Origin: Diplodia intermedia
Taxonomy: Eukaryota > Ascomycota > Dothideomycetes > Botryosphaeriales > Botryosphaeriaceae
Reading direction: 5' to 3'
Assembly: GCA_021495925.1 (NCBI GenBank)
Contig: JAKEKT010000067.1
Coordinates: 1 to 64,000, forward strand
Length of the DNA: 64,000 bases
This document shows, one piece after another, positions 1-10,188 of this stretch. The number at the start of each line of letters is the position of its first letter. Position 1 is the first letter of the stretch. A program made the translations under genes and the position numbers. Below the pieces are notes generated by a model. The model was not told the DNA's origin and ran no database searches. It worked only from the letters and a program-made list of their open reading frames with translations.

Positions 1-225
1 GAGAGAAGGAAGAAAACAAGATCGACCACCAGGAACGGACCCACAAGGAAACAGCATCACACCATATACACACGAAGAGCACGCACTCGACGTTGATATC
101 ACCAGGCTGACGAGCCTAAGTACCACCAACATGAAGCTGGAATTCTCTTAATGATAGTGTACAATTGAAGTATTACGAGAAGTATTCAACTGTCCTCTAC
201 AAGTCTGAATCTTAAATGGTTGAAA

Positions 226-1655
226 TCATTCCACGGCTGATTGACCTCCACGCTCGTTTTGACGCTGCCTCTTGCGCAATTCAAAGGCAGACAACACCTC
301 ATCATCAGCCTTCCGCTTCACTACGTCCGAGGACTGATAGGCCTCATCCTGATCCACCGCATCTTCATGGTCTCGTATTTGCTTCAACTTGTTGTCTTTC
401 ATCAGTTTCCGTACAATCCCAGCGAAGGAATCAAACGACTTCGCGCGCGTGGTGTTTCCAAAGCCGAGCCACTTGATGTTCCGCACCGGGGCCCTGCAGC
501 TGTGAAAGCAGTTTGGAAGGTGGCGAGTCAGCTCTTCGATCGTCTCCGCGCTCAACTCGTTCACACCAAGGACGAATTGTAGCGAAAGTAAGCCTTTTGG
601 TGGTTCCTGCCCCGGAGAGGGCTTCGCATCGTGATGCTCTCCTTCCGGCCCCAGCCGCTGAGGGGAGAGGAGTATGTGCCTGCTGTTGCCAGGGAGACGC
701 CGCCATAGCCCTGCAGGGTTGTCGGAACGGCGCCTGTTGATCTCTTCGTATAGCTGGTGGGTGTCGAACGCACCGTCGCCGTTGCTGCTGTCGAGGAGAT
801 GGTTTAGAGAGTCTATCAAAGCCCTGGTGAACGAGTTGTCGCCGGGCTCCTCGGTCACCTTGCCAATGTGGCTCGCGGCGAGAAGCTCGTACACGCGGCT
901 GTTTTCGCCGAGGCTACGCATCATGTCGCTGGCGAAGCAGCAGTCCATGATGGACAGGATGTCGCTGCTGCAGCTGCTTTTGGTGAGGTGCTTCTCTGCA
1001 TCATGCCAGACGACTTTCGGGACAGCGACTCCGCGGACTGAATCAGCATCCGTTCTACATGTTTGAACGATCAGTATTGTCTCTGCCAGCGCCAATGATT
1101 CGGTATGGTCACACTCACCCTACAAGCTGCAGTCTTTTCGTAGCCAAGTGGAAGAGCCCGTGGCCTGCGTAGTAGATGATCAGGAGGTTGTGTGGGTCAT
1201 CGTACTCCACTAGCATGTTCAGGATGGCATGTTCCAGCTGGGTCTGGGCCTTTTTGATTCCCAGTTCGACCGTTTTGGTGGTGAAATTGAACCTCTCCTC
1301 AAAGACTTCACGAAGTTCCGCGATCTGTAGAGCCGGTCAGGAGGTGCGGAATGGAGCTCCACTTCCTGTTTCTTACCTCTTTGCCAACCCTTAGTTGGTC
1401 AAGTTCCTCATCCCACTTAACAAATAGAACGAAAGTCTGTTTGTACCCGTTATGCACACCAAGGTTCTTGGACACAGATTCGTCCCACCACCTTTGCATC
1501 TGCGAGCGGTGCGACGCCGCTTCATCTTCAGCCCTGTCGCTCTGGGATTGCGAAGCCAGATCATTGTCTAGAGGAAAGGCACTTTGCGGCTCCGTCGGGC
1601 TCGTTAAGGTAGATTGCGACAAATCGGAGCCGGCATTTTTGGAACCAGCTGCCAT
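226..1655 (-). CDS. caspase-like (peptidase C14) protein
   Basis: Predicted 437-aa cysteine-peptidase-fold protein of the fungal caspase-like C14 type. Exons on the minus strand are 1655-1377, 1324-1119 and 1054-226; both introns are GT-AG (52 and 64 nt) and keep frame. The catalytic dyad is visible: YYAGHG with His at about residue 148, and DCCFAS with Cys at about 201. A conserved SFTRALIDSL segment follows. The N-terminal 60 residues are Ser/Gln-rich and look disordered, and the C-terminus is basic and charged. There is no NACHT/NB-ARC or repeat domain, so this is a stand-alone caspase-like protein rather than an NLR. Known relatives sit in cell-death or allorecognition contexts, but substrate and role are unknown here. 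Start chosen at the first Met of the open first exon. Confidence 0.82.
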
Positions 1656-2578
1656 GGTTTGATTTATGCGGTGATAATGCGAGTCAAACAGTAGGGAGAG
1701 GACGAACACGTCGAGTGTAGAAAGGCTTGCATTAGGGCCCTTTTTACAGCAATGGAGTTGGCTGAATCCCCTCGCGCTACGCTCCACGACCGGGGGCGGT
1801 GCGCACTGTGGGAGGAGCCGTGTGCTGCAGAGCTCGGGAATCCGTTGTCTTGGAGAATGGGGGCCGTAAGCAGCCTCCACAAAGGCCGTGTCGAAGAGGG
1901 GGTTCTGTATTCCACTTCGGTGACGACTAAGTATTTTGGGACACAGCGTCATCCCGCTCTGTGTGCTGTAAGCGCTCGACTTGGTGGTCTGTGATTTGCC
2001 AATCGAGCTGGTTGCGCAAATGTGAATGATTATAGACGTATGATAATGCATTAATCGACAAATCGGGACGGCCGCATACGTCGGAGACGGGGCTGGATGC
2101 AACCATAACCAAGATGCATTCCCTCCAGCCACAATCAGCAGACGCTTCAGCCTGACCGTCTGACCTTCCTCATGGAGGCTAGTCCGGCTGTTCAGCCCCC
2201 AGCGGCGGTTTTGCTGTGCCTCAATCTTGATTAATATATCGCATTGTGCGGGGGCCGATCGGCAGCAGAGCCTCAGCCTTTCCACGCAGGTTGATTAGTG
2301 ATGGCATGGTGGTGTGTGATGGCCGGTGAATCGCGGGCAGTGGCGCGGCTCCGCCTCCGCCATCCTTTGCTTTTTCACATGACACAAACGCAGTCAGCCT
2401 TGCCTGATTTCACTTCAGGCAGACAGAATTGAGGCTCACGGCGGGCTTGCGGGCAGCGCTGACATGCTGCCTGGAGATGACACCGCCCCGTCCTCATGGC
2501 CGCGCGCGGCAAGGCTGGAGATAAATAGCACACCTCTGGATTCTTTACTCGTGCACTCAACAACAAGTATTTCCAACC
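1656..2578. other. intergenic, no gene recognised
   Basis: This stretch separates the divergent caspase-like gene and the small SH3-like gene, so it should hold both promoters. Open frames on either strand have no recognisable family signature. I see no repeat or RNA gene. Confidence 0.5.
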
Positions 2579-2984
2579 ATGTCGAACATTGTACGCTCCC
2601 GGATCATGATTTCTCTGGAATGGGTATCTAATGCCGTTACAGGAACAAGACACGGACGCGCACAGCTCGGCTGAGGATACCGAGGAGATTCCACTGGACA
2701 GGTCTGGGGTGGAGTCCGGCCCGGGAAAAGCGGTAAGAAAGCCCTGAGCATGTATGACGCCGGAAGAGATTCTAAGTAGATAGATGAGCGCAAACTTCAA
2801 ATCATCTGATCGGGTGGCGATTGCGATCGAGGAGAGAGGCGTTTTGAAGCGCGGAACCTTGTTTGTTCATGCTCTGAGGCAGAAAGGAAGAACCTGGGAG
2901 TACCAACTCAAGGACTCAAATGGAAAACTGTACATGAACGGGAGGTGGATTGCTCAAAAGGACATCAAGAGGGCGGGCAAGTGA
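2579..2984 (+). CDS. small hypothetical protein, SH3-like appearance
   Basis: Predicted 100-aa protein built from three exons: 2579-2590, 2643-2732 and 2784-2984. The first exon is only 12 nt (Met-Ser-Asn-Ile). Both introns (52 and 51 nt) are GT-AG and phase 0. The N-terminal 35 residues are acidic and Ser-rich. The remaining 65 residues alternate hydrophobic and charged positions, with a conserved-looking WEYQLKDSNGKLY segment and a final GRW..KDIKRA. That spacing resembles small SH3/Tudor-like beta barrels, which is an inference only. No signal peptide or membrane helix is visible. If the upstream exons are wrong, translation from the Met at 2784 alone would give 66 aa. Function unknown. 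Confidence 0.6.
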
Positions 2985-3117
2985 GCATGCAGTTGGGTGA
3001 GCCTTGCAGGCTACCGCATTGTGAACCCCGCACGCCGTGCATGCAGCCATGTCAGCCTAGATAAAGCAACAATGCCACCTCTCGACTCGATCATCATGCC
3101 TACAGAACTTTGCGAAA

Positions 3118-4428
3118 ATGGCTGCTCAAATCGAAATGTCCGTTCAGGAAAGGACTGCAAGCTCCTCAGGCGCTTACAATTCACATGATTCCTCGACCCT
3201 CGGCAACTCGCAGTCGCCCCCGCCCGATTACAGCGAGACCGTCGAGCAGGCCGAAAGTCGGACGGATGATGCAAAAGGTCGGGTGACGTACATGTCCTGA
3301 AAGCGGTAACGTTATTGATGAATGGACTACAGAGCCCTTGTCTCGGCGAGTTCTGGCACTCTTCAAGTCGGAGAAACTGCCCGAGGAGGTTACCGGGACA
3401 GAAGTCAGATCACGTAAGGAACTGTCGAATATAAAAAGGCAAAGTGTCTGTACTGAGGATATTTCCAGTCGAAGGCTCGAAGCCTGGGTACCCCCTTCTC
3501 GCAACTTTGAAATGTGAACAGAGTTTCATGCTGTATCGAGGCTTCAGTTGGGTGCACGCACGCCTCATCATGGATCTTCAGGCAAAGATAGCCTATCTGG
3601 AGAAGGAACTGGATGACTTAGACAGGGCCGAGGCAACAGACTTTGATCAAGAGTTGAGGTTGCGGTGGGTTGAGGAGGATGTGGTTGCCCACAAGAACGC
3701 AGCACCGGGGGAGCAGACACGACAGAAGATTTTCGAAGAGCTGCGAAAACTGGTCCTTGAGTATGGTGTGTACAAGCCGGTCCCATCTGAAGGTGAAGTG
3801 CTGACAAGGCAGACGAACTCCTGATCAAAGCGAAGAAGTTAGCGGGGTTCCAGAGGCCCTCTGACAGGGACTACTACAGCGTCCGCAATTTCCACCATAG
3901 GTTCGCGCCGCTCAACGAGGACGATGAGGAGTACATAAAGCATCGTGAAGACATCATCAGCCTGAAAGCTGGTCGGGAGTGGGCAGGGTTCGACGGCTTT
4001 GTTGAGAACACTGTCTTCAAGCTTTCGAAGATCTTCCCCGGCATCAAGGTTCGTCCACCCGTGGGACTTGGGTGAGGACCTGGCTAAGAAGTCACCAGCG
4101 TCCTTTCTGCGATGACGAACTTCGCCGCAGAACCAACTCCAAAGTGACCAAGGTTCACTTCCTCTCACCCGCCCGGATCGAGGCTTTCGTAGGCCTGCTC
4201 ATCACCGTCGTCATTTTCATTCTCCTGATTATTCCCGTCTTCGCAATGTACCGGCTGGCGAGCTTCAGAGATACAAAAGACATCTTTGCCGCCATAGGGG
4301 TGATGATGGTCTTTACGCTGCTCTTTGCGGCTGCAATGTCTTTGTTGACCAAGGCAAAGAGGCACGAGTTGTTTGCTGCAAGCGCAGCATACTGTGCCAT
4401 CTTGGTCGTGTTCATAACGAACGTATGA
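3118..4428 (+). CDS. DUF6594 domain membrane protein
   Basis: Predicted 364-aa protein of the fungal DUF6594 family. Exons: 3118-3277, 3333-3413, 3469-3765, 3813-4071 and 4131-4428. The four introns (47-59 nt) are GT-AG and frame holds throughout. The N-terminal 60 residues are Ser/Gln/Pro-rich. The middle has the family's coiled-coil-like segment (IAYLEKELDDLD), then an ELL..KKL..QRPS..DY motif, and a helix ending at KLSKIFPG. The C-terminus has three hydrophobic helices within about residues 275-364, beginning just after the ARIEAF motif. Family members are membrane-anchored proteins of unknown function, widespread and expanded in Pezizomycotina. Start is the first Met of the open exon; the first splice donor (AAAG|GTCGGG) is the least certain junction. 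Confidence 0.78.
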
Positions 4429-4919
4429 CGAGCGCTCGACGACTGTCAGCTTCGAATCCCATTCAAAAGGTCGCCTGGTATGATCGAAAGGGGTAGTTGC
4501 TGCCGGTGGAGGGATAGACAGGTGAATGGAAAGCTTACAGCGTCCAATGAAATCGCGCGTCGTTCTGGGAGACTGGTTGGCGCTCGTCTTGAAGGAACGT
4601 CCCCACCCATCTCCGCGCCGCTTTCCATGTGAGCAAGAGGCTCGTTGGTACAGTGCCGCTGCAGAGGGGTTGTGCATCGATGCTGGAGATGCAAAGCTTC
4701 GTTGCGTAGACCACGCAAGATTTGGAGCCGTTCTGTTGAGGTTTGCCCGTGGGATTTCGGTGGGGTGGTGCCTGACTTGTTCGGGGGCAGCTTCCCTGGA
4801 GCACTGATCGGCAAGGGCGACCCACCTATTTCGTACTTAAGTACCTCAGCCAACACTTGCTATCCATTCTTCTCCAGCCTTCATCTTCGGGCTCACACGA
4901 CATTCGAGTGACTGGCAGC
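4429..4919. other. intergenic, no gene recognised
   Basis: Lies between two genes transcribed in the same direction and presumably carries the RNase H-like promoter. A minus-strand open frame of about 136 codons here has no family signature and was not called. Confidence 0.5.
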
Positions 4920-5564
4920 ATGGCGACAGACGGATTCGGAGAGCCCATCCGCCGGCTTTTTGTGCCCGCGCTCGACCGGTGCACGGCGGCCATCCCCATG
5001 TCCGAGCTCATTGTGTACAACAACGAGAAGCAAGTTTCTCAACTGCAGACGACAAGCATGCGACAGCCGCAGCCTTACCGCGACGAAAGTACCGTCGTAA
5101 TCCGCATCGACGGCGCTTGTCGTGGCAACGGCACGCCTGCCGCCAAAGCATCGTACGGCATCTACGTCGGACCCAACTCTCGTTACAACACGCATGGACT
5201 GCTCCCGGCGTCCCTCCCGCAGACCAGCACCCGTGCCGAGGTCGAGGCCCTTTACCACGCCCTGGACGTCATCGACAACATCACCAGGCATGACTTCAAG
5301 CTATCCCGCATCAAAGTCGCCAGTGACTCCGACTTCCTGGTCAAGGCAATGTCGCAGTGGATTGAGGGCTGGATCGAGAACGGTGGCTACGGATCGAGCG
5401 GAAGCCGGGTTGCGCACTTCGACAGACTTGAACAATTGCACAAGCGTCTCGATGAGATGGAGTACGGCGACGATGGAGGAATCGAGGTTCAGTTTTGGCA
5501 TATTCCGCGTGAGCTGAACCGTGCTGCCGATTCTCTGGCGAATGCTGCTCTGGACTCGGCGTAG
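4920..5564 (+). CDS. RNase H-like (type 1) domain protein
   Basis: Single-exon 214-aa protein with a complete type-1 RNase H fold from about residue 60 to the end. The four acidic metal-binding positions are visible: Asp64 in RIDGACRGNG, Glu107 in TRAEVEAL, Asp136 in VASDSDFL and Asp204 in NRAADSLAN. It should therefore be able to cleave the RNA strand of RNA/DNA hybrids. There is no hybrid-binding (caulimovirus-type) domain, unlike canonical eukaryotic RNase H1, and no reverse-transcriptase context, so it is not part of an intact retroelement. The start is the first ATG; the frame is open further upstream but without another ATG. A second, degenerate RNase H-fold gene lies at 10189-11046. 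Confidence 0.85.
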   Translation: MATDGFGEPIRRLFVPALDRCTAAIPMSELIVYNNEKQVSQLQTTSMRQPQPYRDESTVVIRIDGACRGNGTPAAKASYGIYVGPNSRYNTHGLLPASLPQTSTRAEVEALYHALDVIDNITRHDFKLSRIKVASDSDFLVKAMSQWIEGWIENGGYGSSGSRVAHFDRLEQLHKRLDEMEYGDDGGIEVQFWHIPRELNRAADSLANAALDSA

Positions 5565-6041
5565 CCATCACTTCCATCGAAACAAAGCCCAAAAGGCCCT
5601 AGCTGTGCGTCGATGTCGTTGACGGACCTCCTTATTTGCTCTACAGACACATAGGTCCAAAGGACTGTTCTAGACAGACATATTGTCAAGAGAAATATAT
5701 AATCTTCTGACTCTATGAGTACTGCATCACAATTTCCTTGTATGGAAAAGGCCGAAAAAACCACTCCTCCAATCAGCAACAAGTTGCAGCGCGTGTGGGG
5801 TGGAAAAACAAGAGGTGAGGGGAGCGTCGAAGACCGTTTGCGCAACAAGGGACGGGGAAAGGGCGACTTTAGGGGCCGAAATGGCAAGCCGAGCCCAGAT
5901 CCTGCCGGGGATAACGGACTCGGCCATGGAAACCCCGCGCAGCGTGTCGGTCTTCTTCGCCAGCTCTCGCAACCCTCAGCTACGAGGCTCAGTCCACTGT
6001 CACCGACCAGTGTCACCCGATCCAAGTGCTTCCCGAGCGCC
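5565..6041. other. intergenic, upstream of Zn2Cys6 gene
   Basis: Contains an AT-rich stretch near 5690-5700 (aaatatataatc) that could serve as a TATA region. An open frame from 5715 runs in frame into the Zn2Cys6 protein and could be an N-terminal extension, but its residues look non-coding. Confidence 0.4.
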
Positions 6042-8273
6042 ATGGACAAAGAGGGCTCCGCGCCGAAGTCCCCCGCCCTCGACCGCCCAGGCCCAACCCG
6101 GCGACGGAGACCGGCCCTCGCTTGCGAAGCTTGCCGCGCCCGCAAGATCAAGTGTGACCGCAACGCTCCCTGCAACAAGTGCATCCGCGGCAAGAGGGCC
6201 CGCGATTGCACCTACGTGCCAGACGGCGGCTTGCCCGTCCCGCGGCCCGCCCCGGCCAAGGCCAGACTCTCGGAGCGATTGGTGGCTTCTCAAGCTCGGG
6301 TTGAGCCGGCTGGAGACGAACGCTCCCCTTCCCTGCACTCGCCTGCACTTACAGAACCGGCCTCGGTGAGGGCTCTTCCTGTAGAGCTCCAGCCCACGTC
6401 GCAGCCCGCCGAACAGTCCCACTTGCCCACCAAGGCCACCCGCGACAAAGGCAAGCTGTTTGGCGCTTCCCATTGGACCAACACGGTTGAGAATGTGAGC
6501 ACCCCACCCAGCTTCGGCATTACACCCTAACACATGCAGCTGCCCAAACTGCTTCGCTTTGACGAGCTGGATCCCACGCGTCACCCGCAGATCAAGTCTC
6601 TTCTACAGGTGTGCAAGCAGCATGCCCGTAAGGCCAAGCGGCACCCTACTGCTGGCGAGCCCGCTATTGCCGATCTGCGCGAGAAGGTCCCTCCACGGCC
6701 TGTTGCCGATCAGCTTGTGCAGCAATACCTCGAGACGTTCGAGACGGTCTATCGAATCCACCACGTTCCTTCGTTCAGGCAGGAGTATGAGCAGTACTGG
6801 TCGTCGCCGGATTCGGTTCCTGAAGCGGCCGTTGTCAAACTCTTGCTTGTGCTTGCTCTCGGCACTTGTTTCGATGAGGATGACGCCAACGCCGAGTCGT
6901 GGTACTTTGCCTCGATGCAATGGGTTGTTGCTGCCCACGCGTGGGCCTCGTCGCCGTTTGCCAAAAACAGACGCATCACCCTGATCGGAGTCCAGATCCA
7001 CTGCCTGCTCATGCTTGCTCGGCAAACCCATGCTGTTGGCGGAGACTTTGTCTGGATATCGGCGGGGCCTCTCCTGCGCACCGCCATGCAGATTGGGCTG
7101 AACCGAGACCCCGTCCAACTTCAGGTATCATCCCCTGTTGAGATTGAGGTACGGCGGAGGGTGTGGGCCACCACGACCGAGCTTCTTGTCCAGGCGAGCA
7201 TCGATGCGGGTCAGCCACCCCTGTTATCCACCGATGACTTTGACTGCGAGCCCCCATGCGACACGTACGGATTCGACATGCATTCTCGCGACCACATCCC
7301 GGCCGTTGGGGAAGGAGATTCTGCGGAAGCACCAATCTCTGCCCAGAACATCCTTTTCGAGAGCTTGCCGGTCCGCTTGCAAATCGCAAAATATCTGAAT
7401 CATTTCCGTTCCGACCTGTCTTACTCCACCGCTCTTGAGCTCAGCGCCCAGCTTACCAAGCACATGCGCAGACGGCTCACTTCTTTCAATCCTTCATCAC
7501 AGCGCGAGCTCTTCCAGTGCAAGTTGGTCGAGTTCTTGACGTACCGCTTTCTAATTGCACTGCACCAGGCATTTGCAGCAAAGGCCAAGGAGTCGCCATC
7601 ATACTATTTCTCTCGCAAGATGTGCTTGGATGCTTCTCTGCTCATCCTCAATATCAACCACCCCGTGCTTGGGTCAAGGTTCTATAAAAAGCTCGTGGCT
7701 CTAGGCAATGGCATGCTGCATAATACGTTTTTTCAAGCCTCAAGCTTTGTTATCCTCGAGCTCACGTGGCAACAAGACGAATCGTCTGATTTCTCATCTC
7801 TCGTTACTGAGTCAAGCATGACGGCACGCAGAGAGCAGCTCGCAGCCATTCGCCTCTACGCCACGGCATTACGCGAGCGGTTAAGCAGAGGACAGAGTAA
7901 CTTCAAAGCATATGTATTCCTTGCATCTGCCATTGCGCAGCTTGAGGATGCGGACGGAAAGAAGCCTGATGAAAAAATGTTGATCGCACGCTTGGAGAAA
8001 TTGCTTCGAGACTGCTCGGAAATCCTGGCTCAAGCCGCAACATGGAGATCGGATCTTGCGAACGGACATAATGACACGCCAAGCGCACATACGAGTGAGC
8101 TTGGGGACTTGGGTTTCGATATTGTAAGCGGACAGACTTCCGTTCTTTATACTCGGACAAGTACACTAACGGAGATGTAGGGAAATTATCCATTTGACTG
8201 GGAGTTTTCGAATGTGATGCCGCTAGCGGACACGTTGTTCCCTGAACCAATCTATTGGCCAGTGCAAGAATAG
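6042..8273 (+). CDS. Zn(II)2Cys6 fungal transcription factor
   Basis: Predicted 709-aa nuclear regulator. Exons: 6042-6494, 6540-8123 and 8181-8273; introns are 45 and 57 nt, phase 0. The binuclear zinc cluster is complete, with Cys at residues 28, 31, 38, 44, 47 and 56 (CX2CX6CX5CX2CX8C), followed by a basic linker. A fungal_trans-type regulatory region occupies roughly residues 200-480 (VRRRVWATTTELLVQASI is its most typical segment). The last exon adds an acidic-aromatic tail (NYPFDWEFSN) typical of activation ends. The next gene, a FAD monooxygenase on the same strand, begins 465 nt downstream and is a plausible target. Regulators of this class usually control nearby metabolic genes; the inducer is unknown. 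The frame is open upstream to 5715. Confidence 0.9.
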
Positions 8274-8738
8274 GCCGTCATCCGGCCAAGCTCGGCACAC
8301 GCTAGGTACAGCGACTTTGTCCAACACCGAGAAATGATGGCCGAGGCCGAAGTTCGGTGTTTCAGTGCTGATCGCCGCACTTACTATACGATATGGTCGA
8401 CTCTAGCTTGCCTTACTCGGAGATCAGCGTACCAATCACTACTCTCTACGATCACTGTCTTACCTCAGGCACTTCCTCTACGAACTATTCTGTCGTAAGC
8501 AACACCGCTATTGGCACCGGCACAAGTCATTTCGGGTGTCCACAATGCAAGCACTCTTGTGAAACACCGGAACATGCGATGCTGAGGAGTTTCAGCGCAT
8601 AAATACTGCAGCAAATCCTGTGGAGAATGAGCCAAGAACCCATCATTCTCCCCTTTCACCCACGTCCTTCCCGTCAACAAGAGGACCTCTTTCATTATCG
8701 TCCACCCCCATTTGATTAACAAAAACTTTGCTACGACC
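8274..8738. other. intergenic, promoter region of FAD monooxygenase
   Basis: No gene recognised. A spaced CGG/CCG-type binding site for the upstream Zn2Cys6 factor would be expected here if the two genes form a unit, but I could not single out a convincing one by eye. Confidence 0.4.
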
Positions 8739-10025
8739 ATGTTCTCCTCCACTCCTCGCATAGCCATCATCGGCGCTGGTCCTGCCGGTCTTTGTCTTGC
8801 TAGCCTCCTCCAACTGCACTCCATCAGCAGCACCATCTTCGAGAAGGACACGTCGGCCGCACACCGCGCCACTGCCGGTGGATGCCTCGACCTCCATGAG
8901 AGCTCGGGCCAAGCCGCCCTACGCGAGGCCGGCCTCTGGGACGAGTTCCAACGCCTCGCCCGCTACGATGGCCAGGCGTACATCATCAGTGATGAGACGG
9001 GCCAGCGCTACGTCGACATGGACGCGGGTGAAGATCTCGGGCGCCCAGAAATCGACCGTCCGCACCTGCGTCGCATGCTTCTCGACTCACTCCAGCCAGG
9101 CACCGTGCGCTGGGGACACAAGCTGTCGCGGGCAGAGCTGGATGGCACTCTTTATTTCGACGTCACTACCATCTCCGAAGACAACAGCACCGCCAGCACA
9201 AGCAGCAGCGTCATCGAACGCAACTTCGACCTCGTCGTCGGCGCCGACGGCGCCTGGTCCAAGATCCGCGCCCTGCTCACCACGGTCCCGCCCTTCTACT
9301 CCGGCCTCACCGGCTACGAGCTCTGGCTCCCCAACGACATCGACCAAACCCACCCGGCGGTGTCGCGGCTCGCCGGCAACGGCTCGCACTTCGCCTTCGG
9401 TGCGGACGAGCGGTGTCTGGCGCTGCAGCGGCAGACGGACCGCGGCGTGCAGGTTTACGCCTTCTTGCGCAAGCACGAGGGGTGGCACGACCGCAACGGG
9501 GTCGTCGATCACGCGGATTTGGAGCAGGTCAGGGCGTGTTTGCTGGAGGAGTACGCCGGATGGGCAGAGGAGTTCAAGGATGTTTTGAGGGCGGCGGGCC
9601 GGCCGGTCATCCCGCGGAATATGTACATGGTGCATGTGGGCACGAGGTGGCTGCATCGGAAGGGCTTCACGGCGATTGGTGACGCGGCGCATCTCATGAC
9701 GCCGTTTGCGGGCGAGGGCGTCAACCAGGCGTTGCATGATGCGTTGATGTTGGCGAGGGAGATTGGCAAGGCGGTTGGTGGTGGTGATGGGGTGGATGGG
9801 ACGGTGGCTGCGGTGGATAAGGCGGCCGAGAGGTATGAGAGGGATATGTTCCCGCGTGCCAGCGCCTTCATGCAGGCAACGTGGGATAGCGTGATGGAGA
9901 GGTTCGAGCCGGGAGGCAATGAGAAGTTTGCTGAGGGTTTCCGGTCGCTGGCGGAGGAGAGGAAGAAGGGTGGGAATGATGCAGATGGCGGTATGGCGCC
10001 AGATGTGTTGTTCAGGAGAAAGTAG
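8739..10025 (+). CDS. FAD-dependent monooxygenase, TetX-like
   Basis: Single-exon 428-aa flavin monooxygenase of the PHBH/UbiH fold. The Rossmann FAD motif GAGPAGLCLASLL lies at the N-terminus, followed by the GGCLDLHESSGQAALREAGL segment characteristic of TetX-like members, and RPHLRRMLLDSL. The FAD/NADPH-binding DG motif is VVGADGAWSKIR, and the second FAD motif is AIGDAAHLMTPFAGEGVNQA. It should hydroxylate an aromatic or polyketide-like substrate using NAD(P)H and O2; nothing indicates the actual substrate. No membrane segment is seen, so it is probably cytosolic. The start is the first ATG: 9 open codons lie upstream but lack an ATG. Its position behind a Zn2Cys6 gene suggests shared control. 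Confidence 0.88.
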   Translation: MFSSTPRIAIIGAGPAGLCLASLLQLHSISSTIFEKDTSAAHRATAGGCLDLHESSGQAALREAGLWDEFQRLARYDGQAYIISDETGQRYVDMDAGEDLGRPEIDRPHLRRMLLDSLQPGTVRWGHKLSRAELDGTLYFDVTTISEDNSTASTSSSVIERNFDLVVGADGAWSKIRALLTTVPPFYSGLTGYELWLPNDIDQTHPAVSRLAGNGSHFAFGADERCLALQRQTDRGVQVYAFLRKHEGWHDRNGVVDHADLEQVRACLLEEYAGWAEEFKDVLRAAGRPVIPRNMYMVHVGTRWLHRKGFTAIGDAAHLMTPFAGEGVNQALHDALMLAREIGKAVGGGDGVDGTVAAVDKAAERYERDMFPRASAFMQATWDSVMERFEPGGNEKFAEGFRSLAEERKKGGNDADGGMAPDVLFRRK

Positions 10026-10188
10026 GATGTTGGCCGCTGTACACGCTGAGATCAAGCAGAAGGCATACCCACTTCATCGCACGAATGGCATCTCGTTGAT
10101 TCGACGAGCCATACACCCCATTATGCACTCATTTTCCAATTTCATCTACCTGACAGACTTCCAGCTCGAGACACACTAGCTATGGTTT

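Noticed and set aside
4857..4919. Longer start for the RNase H-like protein
   Set aside because: It begins with TTG; the first ATG is at 4920, and the extension adds nothing conserved.
4920..5564. RNase H domain as part of a retrotransposon
   Set aside because: No reverse transcriptase, integrase, gag or long terminal repeats lie nearby; it is a free-standing gene.
8712..8738. Longer start for the FAD monooxygenase
   Set aside because: The extension begins with TTG, not ATG; the first ATG is at 8739, just before the FAD motif.
9087..10055. 322-codon minus-strand open frame opposite the FAD monooxygenase
   Set aside because: Arg/His/Pro-rich shadow frame with no motif; the monooxygenase reads clearly on the plus strand.
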